Shown here piece after piece: positions 33,310-41,760 of a stretch of 50,077 nt of DNA. Position 1 is the first letter of the stretch, and each line of letters starts with the position of its first letter. The translations under genes were made by a program, and so were the position numbers. The notes below the pieces were generated by a model. The model saw only the letters and a list, made by a program, of their open reading frames with translations, ran no database searches and was not told the origin of the DNA. This DNA comes from Thalassospira profundimaris (GTDB lineage: Bacteria > Pseudomonadota > Alphaproteobacteria > Rhodospirillales > Thalassospiraceae). Where the stretch lies: assembly GCF_003326755.1 (NCBI RefSeq), contig NZ_JPWH01000032.1:1-50077 (forward strand). Direction: 5' to 3'.

Positions 33310-34857
33310 CTATTTCAAAACAAGCGCCACGGTAAGACCTATGATCGCCGCCCATAACAGCAGGCCATTCAGCGTCGCACCGACACCTTTACCGCGACGC
33401 GCCATCGACGCAACCGTTTCGGGATGCAGTTTAAGGCCCTGTTCGGTCAGAACGCCTGATGCACGTTCTGCCGCCTCGATCACACGGGGAAGACGGCGCA
33501 ACATGGTACCCGCCTGGCGGGCGGCTTCGGCCATTTTGGCTTCGGGGCCCAGATTGTCGCGCATCCATTCCTCGATTAACGGACGTGACAGGTTCCACAT
33601 ATTTTCGTTGGGATTAAGAATACGCGACAACCCCTCGGCCACGATCATGGTTTTTTGCAGCATCAAAAGCTGGGGCTGGGTTTCCATGCCAAAGGTTTCC
33701 GTCACCTGAAACAACTGGCCCAGCAAACGCCCGACCGAAATATCGGCCAGTTCCTTGCCCAAAATCGGCTCGCCAATTGACCGGCACACCTGTTGAAAAT
33801 TTTCCAGCGATTGATGACGCGGCACATAACCGGCCTCGAAATGGATTTCGGCCACCCGGCGATAATCGCGGGTTAAAAAGCCCAGCAGCATTTCGGCCAG
33901 ATAAAGCCGCGTTTGCCGGTCCACCCGGCCCATAATGCCAAAATCAACAACACTGACGCGCCCGCTTTCATCAACAAACAGGTTGCCCGGGTGCATATCG
34001 GCATGGAAAAAACCATCGCGGAAAACCTGCTGAAAAAAGGCAGCCGCCGCCTTTGCCAGCAATTCGGTCCGGTTAATGCCCATATTGTCCAGCGCCTCGA
34101 CATTGTCGATGCGCACACCACGCACCCGTTCCATTGTCAGAACATGCTGGGCGGTTCGCTCCCAATCAATTTCCGGAATGTAATAGGTCGGATCATCCTT
34201 GAAATTGTCGCGAAACTCGGATGCTGCGGCGGCCTCATAGCGGAAATCCATTTCCATCTTAACGCTGTCTTCCAGCGTTTTGATGGTTTCAATCGGCTTT
34301 AAGCGACGCAGGCGTGGCTGTGTCCATTCAACAATTTCGGCAAACCAGTAAAACAGGTCCAGATCGCGGCCAAAACGCCGTTCAATATCGGGGCGCAATA
34401 CCTTGACCGCAACGTCGCGACCATCGGATGTGGTGGCAAAATGCACCTGTGCAATCGAGGCGGCGGCCACCGGCGTTTCGTCAAATTCGGCAAACAGAGT
34501 GTTAAACGGCGCTTCAAGCTGGCGCGAAATCAGCCGTTTGGCAATATCGGCGGAAAAAGGCGGCAAGCGGTCCTGAAGCGAGGAAAGGTCGGCTGCCACG
34601 TCCTCGCCAATCAGATCGGCACGGGTGGCAAGGGTTTGCCCCAGCTTGATAAAGGCCGGGCCCAGTTCTTCGAGTGCGCGGGCCAGTCTTTTGCCCGGCG
34701 GCAGGCTGGAGCCCCCCGAAAAGGGTGCCGTCAAACGCGCCAGAACCGCCAGAAATTTGCCCCCCGGCACCAGATCAAGCGGAAACAGGGCATCATGGCG
34801 CGCCAAAGTCCGCGCCATGCCAATCAGGCGGAAACTGTTACGAACAAAGCGAATCAT
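33310..34857 (-). CDS. ubiB: UbiB, ABC1/ADCK-type ubiquinone biosynthesis protein
   Basis: A 515-residue atypical protein-kinase-like protein needed for ubiquinone synthesis; it acts at the inner membrane as an ATPase that probably helps extract or position lipid intermediates. The KxGQ motif is in FIKLGQTLATRADL, with VAVKVLRP and the catalytic-loop FFHADMHPGNLFVDESG and VVDFG. A C-terminal membrane helix (LNGLLLWAAIIGLTVALVL) anchors it. It lies 12 bases after ubiE with GAGG before the ATG, so the two form one transcript. Confidence 0.95.
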   Translation of the reverse strand: MIRFVRNSFRLIGMARTLARHDALFPLDLVPGGKFLAVLARLTAPFSGGSSLPPGKRLARALEELGPAFIKLGQTLATRADLIGEDVAADLSSLQDRLPPFSADIAKRLISRQLEAPFNTLFAEFDETPVAAASIAQVHFATTSDGRDVAVKVLRPDIERRFGRDLDLFYWFAEIVEWTQPRLRRLKPIETIKTLEDSVKMEMDFRYEAAAASEFRDNFKDDPTYYIPEIDWERTAQHVLTMERVRGVRIDNVEALDNMGINRTELLAKAAAAFFQQVFRDGFFHADMHPGNLFVDESGRVSVVDFGIMGRVDRQTRLYLAEMLLGFLTRDYRRVAEIHFEAGYVPRHQSLENFQQVCRSIGEPILGKELADISVGRLLGQLFQVTETFGMETQPQLLMLQKTMIVAEGLSRILNPNENMWNLSRPLIEEWMRDNLGPEAKMAEAARQAGTMLRRLPRVIEAAERASGVLTEQGLKLHPETVASMARRGKGVGATLNGLLLWAAIIGLTVALVLK

Positions 34858-34869
34858 TTAACCAGAACC

Positions 34870-35643
34870 TCAGATTCGCCAACCGGAATGAATGGCGGCG
34901 ATCCCGCCGGACAAATTGCGATAGCGCACCCGGCCAAAGCCTGCTTCGCGGATCATGCCAGCAAACGTTTCCTGATCGGGAAACTGGCGGATACTTTCGG
35001 CCAGATACTGGTAAGCCTCGCGGTTGCCCGCCACAAACCGGCCAATTTCAGGCAGCAGCTTAAAGGAATACATATCGTAGATTTTATCGAAACCCGGCAC
35101 AATCACCTTGGAAAATTCCAGGCACAGGAATCGGCCGCCCGGTTTAAGCACCCGGTAGGCTTCGTTCAAGGCTTCCTGAATGCGGGTCACATTGCGAATG
35201 CCAAAGGCAATGGTATAGGCATCCATCGACTGGTCGGGCAGCGGCAATTTCTGCGCATCGCCCACCATCCAGTCGATATTTTTAAGCAGGCCATGATTGG
35301 CCGCGCGGTCCCGACCGACATGCAACATTTCATAATTGATGTCGCATACCGTAACAGCACCCCCGCCATTTTTCAGGAATCGAAAAGCAATATCACCCGT
35401 GCCACCGGCCACATCAATCAGGTGCATGTCGGGGCGCGGCTTCAGTTCGTTGATAAAACTGTCTTTCCACAAGCGATGGATGCCACCGCTCATAAGATCG
35501 TTCATCACATCATATTTGGACGCGACCGTGTCAAACACCTCGCGCACCATGGATGCCTTTTGGTTTTCCGGCACATCGCGGAAACCAAAGTGGGTTGTTT
35601 TTTCGCCGGTTTCGCCCGCGGCTGGGCCTTGATGCTTGCTCAT
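34870..35643 (-). CDS. ubiE: Ubiquinone/menaquinone C-methyltransferase
   Basis: A 257-residue class I SAM-dependent methyltransferase that C-methylates the benzoquinol ring in ubiquinone synthesis. The SAM motif is [16 protein letters not shown]. The family signatures [19 protein letters not shown] and [28 protein letters not shown] are clear. It is first in the ubiE-ubiB unit, with 141 bases separating it from divergent trpF. Its SD is poor. Confidence 0.96.
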   Translation of the reverse strand: MSKHQGPAAGETGEKTTHFGFRDVPENQKASMVREVFDTVASKYDVMNDLMSGGIHRLWKDSFINELKPRPDMHLIDVAGGTGDIAFRFLKNGGGAVTVCDINYEMLHVGRDRAANHGLLKNIDWMVGDAQKLPLPDQSMDAYTIAFGIRNVTRIQEALNEAYRVLKPGGRFLCLEFSKVIVPGFDKIYDMYSFKLLPEIGRFVAGNREAYQYLAESIRQFPDQETFAGMIREAGFGRVRYRNLSGGIAAIHSGWRI

Positions 35644-35784
35644 GGCCGGAAAATAGCGCAGCCGCCGCCCGCCCGCCAGTGGAAAGCGGCACTTTTTAGA
35701 AATATCCTGTTGAAGGGCGGATGTTTCTGCTAAGGAAAAATAACGTCACCCTGATATCTAAAATCACCACAAACAGGATCTGCC

Positions 35785-36429
35785 ATGAGCTGTATGGTCA
35801 AAATATGCGGAATCAACACTGAGGATGCGGTTATTGCAGCCATGAGTGCCGGGGCGGATGCCCTGGGTTATGTGTTTTTCCCGCCCAGCCCCCGGCACAT
35901 TTCGCTTAAGGGTGCTGCCACCCTGACCGAACGTGTGCCCGACAGCATTTTGAAAGTTGGCCTGTTTGTCGATGCGGGCAACGAAGCCATTGCCAATGCA
36001 GTAAAAGCGGGCCACCTGGATGTGATCCAGCTTCATGGCAGCGAAACACCGGACCGCGTGAAGGAAGTGCAGGACGTTTTGGGCCTGCGCGTGATGAAGG
36101 CCATTTCCGTTAGCACCGCCGAAGACCTGGACCGCGCGGCTGAAACCTATGACGGCGTGGCCGACTTCCTGCTGTTTGATGCCAAACCGCCCAAAGACAG
36201 CACCCTGCCCGGTGGCAATGCCGTCAGCTTTGACTGGACGCTTCTGGCCGGGCGTGACTGGAAAAGCAACTGGATGCTGGCCGGTGGCCTGACCCCCGAC
36301 AATGTGGCCGAAGCCGTTGAAATTTCCAACGCCCCGTGGGTGGATGTTTCATCCGGGGTGGAGCGCACGCGCGGCGTAAAGGATGCACGCAAGATCAATG
36401 CCTTTATTCGGGCCGCCAAAGGATATTGA
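35785..36429 (+). CDS. trpF: Phosphoribosylanthranilate isomerase
   Basis: A 214-residue TIM-barrel enzyme for the third step of tryptophan synthesis. The catalytic Cys is in VKICGI near the N-terminus and the acidic partner in KVGLFVDAG. DVIQLHGSETP, WMLAGGLTPDNV and DVSSGVERTRGVKD are the usual phosphate-binding and C-terminal motifs. In many Alphaproteobacteria trpF leads directly into trpB-trpA; here a strong terminator follows and a K+ channel gene comes next, so trpF is a single-gene unit 1.4 kb before trpE(G). Confidence 0.96.
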   Translation: MSCMVKICGINTEDAVIAAMSAGADALGYVFFPPSPRHISLKGAATLTERVPDSILKVGLFVDAGNEAIANAVKAGHLDVIQLHGSETPDRVKEVQDVLGLRVMKAISVSTAEDLDRAAETYDGVADFLLFDAKPPKDSTLPGGNAVSFDWTLLAGRDWKSNWMLAGGLTPDNVAEAVEISNAPWVDVSSGVERTRGVKDARKINAFIRAAKGY

Positions 36430-36445
36430 TGGCCAAAGCAGATAA

Positions 36446-36487
36446 AACCGCCCCCTGACCGAGATAAATGTCCGGGGGCGGTTTTTT
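36446..36487 (+). terminator. Intrinsic terminator of trpF
   Basis: AACCGCCCCC / GGGGGCGGTT, a perfect 10-bp stem with an 18-base loop and a T tract, 17 bases after the trpF stop. Confidence 0.9.
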
Positions 36488-36614
36488 GTTGATCCCGTCT
36501 CGCAATGATTGCCATCATCCATAAATTATTGTTTTCTCAAGTACGCCCTTCCCACCTTAACGTTCTGGGCGCATTTTTGATGCGACATCAATGCCATAGC
36601 CGGAGTTTTCCTGA

Positions 36615-37598
36615 ATGAATGCGCCATTGCGCCAACGCTGTTCGGATATATTGCGTGCCAGGGTGCGCAACGAACCGGTCACGATGGTGGTACATGTGGC
36701 GTTGTCGCTGCTGATTGTCATCAATGTCGCATCGGTGGTGATGGACACTGTCGAACCCTTTGCCCGCAACCATATCGACTGGTTCTGGGGCATTGAAATT
36801 ATTTGTAGCGCAGCCTTTAGCGTCGAATATCTGCTCAGAATCTGGAGCGCACCGGAGGATGACCGTTTTAGCGGGCGATTTGGTCGCTTGCGCTATATCG
36901 CAAGCCCGATGGCCCTGGTTGATCTGATCTCGATTTTACCGGTTTTTCTGCTGTTGCTGACCAGCATTGATTTGCGTTTTATCCGCATCATGCGGTTGCT
37001 GCGCCTGTTGAAATTTACCCGTTATTCCCACGGAATGGACCTGCTGACAACGGTTCTGCGCCAGCAACTGGGCATGTTGGGGGCTGCCAGTTCCGCCCTG
37101 GCCTGCTTTCTGATTTTAAGTTCCGGGGCGATTTATCTGCTTGAACACCAGGTGCAGCCCGAAACCTTCGGCAATTTGCCCAAAACCCTGTACTGGTCAA
37201 TCATTACCCTATCCACCGTGGGCTATGGCGATGTTGTGCCCGTTACGGCTGGCGGCAAAGTTCTGGCTGCCATCATCGCCCTGAGCGGCATTGGCATGGT
37301 TGCCGTGCCAGCCGGTATTCTGGCATCGGCATTCAGCAGCGAATTGCGCCGCCGCGAGGAAACCTATCGCCAGACCGCCACCCAGCATATGCAAGGCGGA
37401 CTGCACCTGACCGATGCCATGCGCGAACGGTTGCAAAACCACCAGGAAGAACTGGGTTTAACCGATGAACAGGCCGAAATGATTATTAATGATGTGCGCG
37501 AAGTGCATCGCGGGCATATCGTCGATGATACGCTGTTTTGCCCGCATTGCCGCAAACCGCTGCGCATCGAGGTTTCGGACCGTTCACGCAACCGTTAA
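36615..37598 (+). CDS. Voltage-gated-type potassium channel (six-helix, Kch-like)
   Basis: A 327-residue inner-membrane channel. Helices S1-S6 can be followed. S4 carries spaced arginines (DLRFIRIMRLLRLLKFTRYS), suggesting voltage sensing. The pore loop has the K+ filter TVGYGDVVP, followed by helix VLAAIIALSGIGMVAVPAGILASAF. The cytoplasmic tail is predicted helical (RRREETYRQTATQHMQ, RLQNHQEELGLTDEQAEMI) and ends in FCPHCRKPLRIEV, a single CxxC that could bind metal only if two subunits share it. No RCK/TrkA-N domain is present. The gene lies between trpF and the trpE(G) leader. Confidence 0.9.
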   Translation: MNAPLRQRCSDILRARVRNEPVTMVVHVALSLLIVINVASVVMDTVEPFARNHIDWFWGIEIICSAAFSVEYLLRIWSAPEDDRFSGRFGRLRYIASPMALVDLISILPVFLLLLTSIDLRFIRIMRLLRLLKFTRYSHGMDLLTTVLRQQLGMLGAASSALACFLILSSGAIYLLEHQVQPETFGNLPKTLYWSIITLSTVGYGDVVPVTAGGKVLAAIIALSGIGMVAVPAGILASAFSSELRRREETYRQTATQHMQGGLHLTDAMRERLQNHQEELGLTDEQAEMIINDVREVHRGHIVDDTLFCPHCRKPLRIEVSDRSRNR

Positions 37599-37629
37599 AC
37601 GGCTTTTTGCAATAACGGGTTCAAAAGCC

Positions 37630-37658
37630 TTGACGTTATAAAAAAGCCCGCGCATAGT
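37630..37658 (+). promoter_or_regulatory. trpE(G) promoter
   Basis: TTGACG (37630-37635), a 17-base spacer and CATAGT (37653-37658). The expected start at about 37665 coincides with the first ATG of the leader peptide. Confidence 0.65.
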
Positions 37659-37664
37659 TTGCCC

Positions 37665-37724
37665 ATGAAAACACAGGACATGACCCAAAACCGCATTGCA
37701 AATCGTTGGTGGTGGCGCGCTTAA
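37665..37724 (+). CDS. trpL: Trp leader peptide with three consecutive Trp codons
   Basis: A 19-codon frame ending N-R-W-W-W-R-A. The TGG TGG TGG run is the tryptophan sensor of a classical ribosome-stalling attenuator, and the style is that of rhizobial trpE(G) leaders. A second ATG at 37680 would give a 14-residue peptide beginning MTQN. Neither ATG has good SD spacing, and the first falls at the predicted transcription start, so translation may be leaderless. Confidence 0.88.
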   Translation: MKTQDMTQNRIANRWWWRA

Positions 37725-37728
37725 AGCG

Positions 37729-37787
37729 GGCGGCCAACCCATGTCTTGATCATTTTACCGGCCGCCTGATTTTGCAGGCGGTTTTTT
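37729..37787 (+). terminator. trpE(G) transcription attenuator
   Basis: Alternative stems are visible. The antiterminator pairs GGCGGCC (37729-37735) with GGCCGCC (37760-37766). The terminator pairs CCGCCTG (37762-37768) with CAGGCGG (37775-37781), followed by six T residues. A short GTTGG/CCAAC pairing links the Trp codons to the second strand. Stalling at the Trp codons would free strand two and favour read-through. Confidence 0.88.
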
Positions 37788-37862
37788 GTTTTCAGTCATC
37801 TTCCATGTCTTTCTGAAAAACGATCTCCGTCTGTGGCAGTGCCCCACAACAGGAGACAACCC

Positions 37863-40124
37863 GTGACCACCCCGACCCAGCCAGCCCGCCTCTCGCAGCC
37901 TTCACGTCAGGATGATGAAGCTCCGCGCGATTATCACTATGTCACCGATGGCGGCATTCGCATTGCGCGCCGTGAAACCAACATTATGTATGAAAACGCC
38001 ACCGCCGGACTGATTGACAGTCTTGATAGCGCCAAGGGTGTTTTGCTGTCATCGTCTTACGAATTTCCCGGGCGTTATTCACGGTGGGACATGGGGTTTT
38101 CCCAACCCCCGCTGGAACTGACCGGGCGGGACCGGGGCTTTGCCATTCATGCCCTTAATGAACGCGGTCAGGTATTGCTGCCTGCCATTGCCCCGATTTT
38201 GGAAAATCATCCGCATATCGAAGGTTTCACGCTGGGCGATGAGGGTATTTTTGGCACCGTGGGCCAGCCTGCCAAATGGTTTGCCGAGGAAGAACGCAGC
38301 CAGCAGCCCAGCCTGTTTTCGGTGGTGCGGATTTTGCGCGACCTGTTTGCCCATGCGGGCGACGAACGGCTGGGGCTGTATGGCAGCTTTGGCTATGACC
38401 TGGCCCTGCAATTTGAACAGATCGCCCTGAAACAGGACCGGCCCGCCGACCATAAAGACCTGCATTTATACCTGCCCGACAGCATCATCACCGTGGATCA
38501 CGCGGCCCGCCGTGCCGTGCGCCTGGATTACGATTTCACCATCACCCGCGGCGAAACCACCCAAAGCACCCAGGGGCTGGACCGCAAGGGTGCCGCGCAT
38601 CCGCCCTCACGCGGGGCCAACCATACGGCCCGAAACGACATGGCCGAGGGCGAATATGCCGCCATTGTCGATGATGCCAAACCGCGTTTTGCGCGCGGCG
38701 AGCTGTTTGAAGTGGTGCCATCACGGGTGTTTCGTACCGCCTGCACCACGCCCCCATCGGAAATTTTCCGCCGTCTGAAACGGCGCAACCCGGCCCCTTA
38801 TGGCTTTTTGATCAATCTGGGGCATGGCGAACATTTAATTGGGGCATCGCCGGAAATGTATGTGCGCGTTACCGGCAAACGCGTTGAAACCTGCCCGATT
38901 TCGGGCACCATTGCGCGCGGCCGCGATGCGATCGAGGATGCGGAAAATATCCGGACCCTGCTGAATTCGGCCAAGGAAGAATCCGAACTGACGATGTGCA
39001 CCGATGTGGACCGCAACGACAAGGCACGCGTGTGCAACCCCGGTTCGATCCGTATTATTGGCCGCCGCCAGATTGAAATGTATTCCCGGCTGATCCATAC
39101 CGTGGACCATGTGGAAGGCAGGCTTCGCGACGGATTTGATGCGCTGGATGCGTTTTTGACCCATTGCTGGGCCGTCACCGTAACCGGTGCCCCCAAACGG
39201 GCGGCCATGACCCATATTGAAAATGTCGAACGCAGCCCGCGCGCCTGGTATGGCGGGGCAATTGGCGCTGTTTTGTGCAATGGCGACCTTAATACCGGCC
39301 TGACATTGCGTACCGTGCGCTTGAAACAGGGCATTGCCGAAGTGCGCGCCGGGGCAACGTTGCTGTATGATTCAGAATCCGCCGCCGAAGAAGCCGAAAC
39401 CGTGCTAAAGGCATCGGCGATGATTGATGCCATCACCCGCCCGGATACTGATCACGTCAGCGATGACCCCACCCGGTCGGGCATTGGCAAACGGGTTTTG
39501 CTGATTGATCACGAAGACAGCTTTGTACAAAATCTTGCCAGCTATATCCGTGCAACCGGGGCCGAAACCCTGACCATGCGACCTGGCTTCCCTGATGAAG
39601 TGTTTGATGATTTCCAGCCCGACCTGGTGTTTTTATCGCCCGGTCCGGGCCGACCGGATGATTATGGCCTGCGCGGCAATATTGAACGCGCCCTGGCACA
39701 TGGCCTGCCGGTCTTTGGCGTGTGCCTTGGCCTACAGGGGATTGTCGAATTTTTTGGCGGGTCGCTGGGGCAGTTGGATACGCCGATGCACGGCAAACCC
39801 TCCAAGGTGCATTTGCAAACCGGCGACCCGCTATTTGCCGGACTACCGGAACATGTCGTTGTCGGGCGCTATCATTCGCTGTTTGCCAACCCGGAAACCC
39901 TGCCCTCCGACCTGATCGTGACGGCCAAAAGCAGCGATGGCGTGATTATGGGCATTCGTCATAAATCCCTGCCCATCAGCGCAGTGCAGTTCCACCCCGA
40001 AAGTCTTTTGACCCTTCAGGGCGAAGCCGGGATGCACATGATTGCCAATCTGTTGCGCCATCCAATGGGCCGCCCCGGCGACAAAGAAATTGATGAAACC
40101 GATAAAGCAGACAAAGCCGCATAA
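37863..40124 (+). CDS. trpE(G): Fused anthranilate synthase TrpE-TrpG
   Basis: A 753-residue single-chain enzyme making anthranilate from chorismate and glutamine, the first committed step of tryptophan synthesis. The TrpE half has the feedback Trp-binding segment LLSSSYEFPGRYSRW and chorismate motifs ETCPISGTIARGRD, DRNDKARVCNPGS and TGAPKRAAM. The TrpG half (from about residue 555) has FLSPGPGRPDDY, the nucleophile in FGVCLGLQG and the triad His/Glu in VQFHPES. The GTG at 37863 has AGGAG 7 bases upstream; an upstream GTG in frame lacks this. The fusion is typical of Alphaproteobacteria such as Rhizobium and Azospirillum. Confidence 0.96.
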   Translation: MTTPTQPARLSQPSRQDDEAPRDYHYVTDGGIRIARRETNIMYENATAGLIDSLDSAKGVLLSSSYEFPGRYSRWDMGFSQPPLELTGRDRGFAIHALNERGQVLLPAIAPILENHPHIEGFTLGDEGIFGTVGQPAKWFAEEERSQQPSLFSVVRILRDLFAHAGDERLGLYGSFGYDLALQFEQIALKQDRPADHKDLHLYLPDSIITVDHAARRAVRLDYDFTITRGETTQSTQGLDRKGAAHPPSRGANHTARNDMAEGEYAAIVDDAKPRFARGELFEVVPSRVFRTACTTPPSEIFRRLKRRNPAPYGFLINLGHGEHLIGASPEMYVRVTGKRVETCPISGTIARGRDAIEDAENIRTLLNSAKEESELTMCTDVDRNDKARVCNPGSIRIIGRRQIEMYSRLIHTVDHVEGRLRDGFDALDAFLTHCWAVTVTGAPKRAAMTHIENVERSPRAWYGGAIGAVLCNGDLNTGLTLRTVRLKQGIAEVRAGATLLYDSESAAEEAETVLKASAMIDAITRPDTDHVSDDPTRSGIGKRVLLIDHEDSFVQNLASYIRATGAETLTMRPGFPDEVFDDFQPDLVFLSPGPGRPDDYGLRGNIERALAHGLPVFGVCLGLQGIVEFFGGSLGQLDTPMHGKPSKVHLQTGDPLFAGLPEHVVVGRYHSLFANPETLPSDLIVTAKSSDGVIMGIRHKSLPISAVQFHPESLLTLQGEAGMHMIANLLRHPMGRPGDKEIDETDKADKAA

Positions 40125-40219
40125 CACAGACATGTGCCGTTTAGCACCCTGCCAAGCGGCATCATACGCCAGCCTCCCCCACCACCGGTCCCCCCTGAGA
40201 CCCCGGTGGTTCCCTCCAG

Positions 40220-40253
40220 CGACCATGCGGCACTTTGCATGGTCGTTTTTTTT
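40220..40253 (+). terminator. Intrinsic terminator of trpE(G)
   Basis: CGACCATGC / GCATGGTCG, a perfect 9-bp stem with an 8-base loop and eight T residues, 95 bases after the stop and 22 bases before the convergent methyltransferase stop. Confidence 0.92.
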
Positions 40254-40275
40254 ATCCCGGCTATCCTTTTTCGGC

Positions 40276-40896
40276 TCAGTCCTCGTCATCGCCAAGGGTA
40301 CCGTCCACCACGCTGTAATCGGGCGGCGGGGTGCGGCGGAAGGCATCGGGATTGCCTTTCTTTTTATCGCGGATGGTGCGGAAAAGCTGACGACCGTGAA
40401 ACGGCACCGGCTTTTCTTCGGTCGGGCCACCAGCGCGCACCGGGCGCGGGGCAAAACGGCCCAGGGTGATCAGGCGGTCATACATCACGATATTGGCGGC
40501 AATGGCGACATTGATGCAAAATTTCATCGGGATTTTCAGGATGAATTCACAATGTTCCTGGGTTTCAGGCGACAGATCGCCCCGTTCCGGACCAAAAACA
40601 TAGGCTGCGCGCGCCGGGTGTTTAAAACTGGGCAGTTCGATGGCGTCAGGTGTCAGTTCCACCCCCACCAGCGTGCAGCCTGTCGGCAACATCATATTAT
40701 CCAGGTTGGGGAAATGGTAATAGGGCATCTGTTCGGATGCCTTGGAGGTATCCGTTCCGTGCGGGGACTCCGTTTCAAAATCCGCATCGACGGTAAAGGC
40801 AAAGCTGGCACCAAAGGCATGGGCGGACCGAAACAGCGTGCCAACATTCAAGGGTTTGCTGGCCCCCTCAATCCCGATTCCAAAATAACCGCGCAT
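40276..40896 (-). CDS. SPOUT (TrmH/SpoU family) RNA methyltransferase
   Basis: A 206-residue predicted SAM-dependent rRNA/tRNA methyltransferase with the knotted SPOUT fold. The motifs are NVGTLFRSAHAFGA, YVFGPERGDLSPE and the knot segment KFCINVAIAANIVMYDRL. A basic, proline-rich tail of about 50 residues follows, which may bind RNA. The RNA target is not known. Two adjacent ATGs (40899 and 40896) are possible; the second has the better spacing to GGAGGA. Confidence 0.88.
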   Translation of the reverse strand: MRGYFGIGIEGASKPLNVGTLFRSAHAFGASFAFTVDADFETESPHGTDTSKASEQMPYYHFPNLDNMMLPTGCTLVGVELTPDAIELPSFKHPARAAYVFGPERGDLSPETQEHCEFILKIPMKFCINVAIAANIVMYDRLITLGRFAPRPVRAGGPTEEKPVPFHGRQLFRTIRDKKKGNPDAFRRTPPPDYSVVDGTLGDDED

Positions 40897-41036
40897 CATA
40901 TTCCTCCGTGCTGCACGCCTTGTGCGCTTTCACACACTCCAAAATAAAAAATTGCCCCCCGGCTATAGCCCGAAGCCCCCGACGGATCAAGCAAAGGCGG
41001 CAAACATGACAAAACAGCCCGCAACACCAAGATGTC

Positions 41037-41061
41037 GGAACATATGGCATGCCACATCGTT
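41037..41061 (+). promoter_or_regulatory. EcfG-type general stress response promoter of csbD
   Basis: GGAAC (41037-41041), a 16-base spacer and CGTT (41058-41061) match the alphaproteobacterial EcfG consensus exactly. CsbD proteins are classic general-stress products, so place and target agree. The mRNA would start near 41068 with a 5' leader of about 90 bases that contains a small ACACC/GGTGT hairpin. Confidence 0.75.
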
Positions 41062-41159
41062 ACATGACCAGTTAACGAGGTGGAAATAACACCCTTTGGT
41101 GTGAAAGTCCCGTTATCCGAGACGAAAAACGCACACTCCCAAATGACAGGAGATCCACA

Positions 41160-41357
41160 ATGAATTGGGATCAAATCGAAGGTAAATGGAAACAGTTGCG
41201 CGGCAATGTCAAAGAACAATGGGGCAAACTGACAGAAGACGATATTGATTTCATTGATGGCAACCGCGACCAGCTTGTCGGTAAAATTCAGGAAGCCTAT
41301 GGCATTGAACGCGAAGAAGCCGATCGTCAGGTCAGTGATTGGTTTGATCGCCTTTAA
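41160..41357 (+). CDS. CsbD family stress protein
   Basis: A 65-residue soluble, helical, highly charged protein that opens with MNWDQIEGKWKQLRGNVKEQWG, the CsbD signature, and closes with a D-R-Q-V-S-D-W-F-like end. The molecular role is unknown, but members are induced by general stress in many bacteria. A strong SD (AGGAGA) lies 7 bases before the ATG. It is a single-gene unit between an EcfG-type promoter and a strong terminator. Confidence 0.95.
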   Translation: MNWDQIEGKWKQLRGNVKEQWGKLTEDDIDFIDGNRDQLVGKIQEAYGIEREEADRQVSDWFDRL

Positions 41358-41444
41358 CACGGTTTTCATCCGGCCCGATCCCCCAGGCCCGACATCCTGT
41401 GGGCCGGAAACCAAAGACCGCAATAATTTTTGCGGCATCCCCCT

Positions 41445-41485
41445 AACCCCTTTTTGCGCATCCCCCTGCGCGAAAAGGGGTTTTC
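41445..41485 (+). terminator. Intrinsic terminator of csbD
   Basis: AACCCCTTTTTGCGCA pairs with TGCGCGAAAAGGGGTT (16 bp, one T-G pair, 6-base loop) and is followed by TT. Confidence 0.85.
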
Positions 41486-41545
41486 ATATCTGGCAAGGAT
41501 GTTAAAAATCACTGGCAACGGAATAATAGGATTTCAGGTTGGAAA

Positions 41546-41722
41546 ATGGCAGTTTCATCGCCCTGTATCGGCATCTGCGAACTGGATTCAGAAAAACAGG
41601 TCTGCACCGGGTGTTTTCGTCACATCGATGAAATCGGCGCGTGGCGCACAGCCAGCGACGGCCAGAAAAAACGCATTATACAACAGGCACGCACGCGCAA
41701 AAAACAGTTTGAAAAGAACTGA
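41546..41722 (+). CDS. DUF1289 small cysteine-motif protein
   Basis: A 58-residue protein with SSPCIGICELD, QVCTGCFRHIDEIGAW and a strongly basic tail, the exact DUF1289 layout. Four cysteines (C-x3-C and C-x2-C) suggest a small zinc or Fe-S site, though the family has no proven function. The ATG at 41546 is preceded by AGGTTGG. It is convergent with the histidine kinase at 41761. Confidence 0.88.
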   Translation: MAVSSPCIGICELDSEKQVCTGCFRHIDEIGAWRTASDGQKKRIIQQARTRKKQFEKN

Positions 41723-41760
41723 GAAAATTCGCCCTGCACACCGACATCACATAATCAGAC

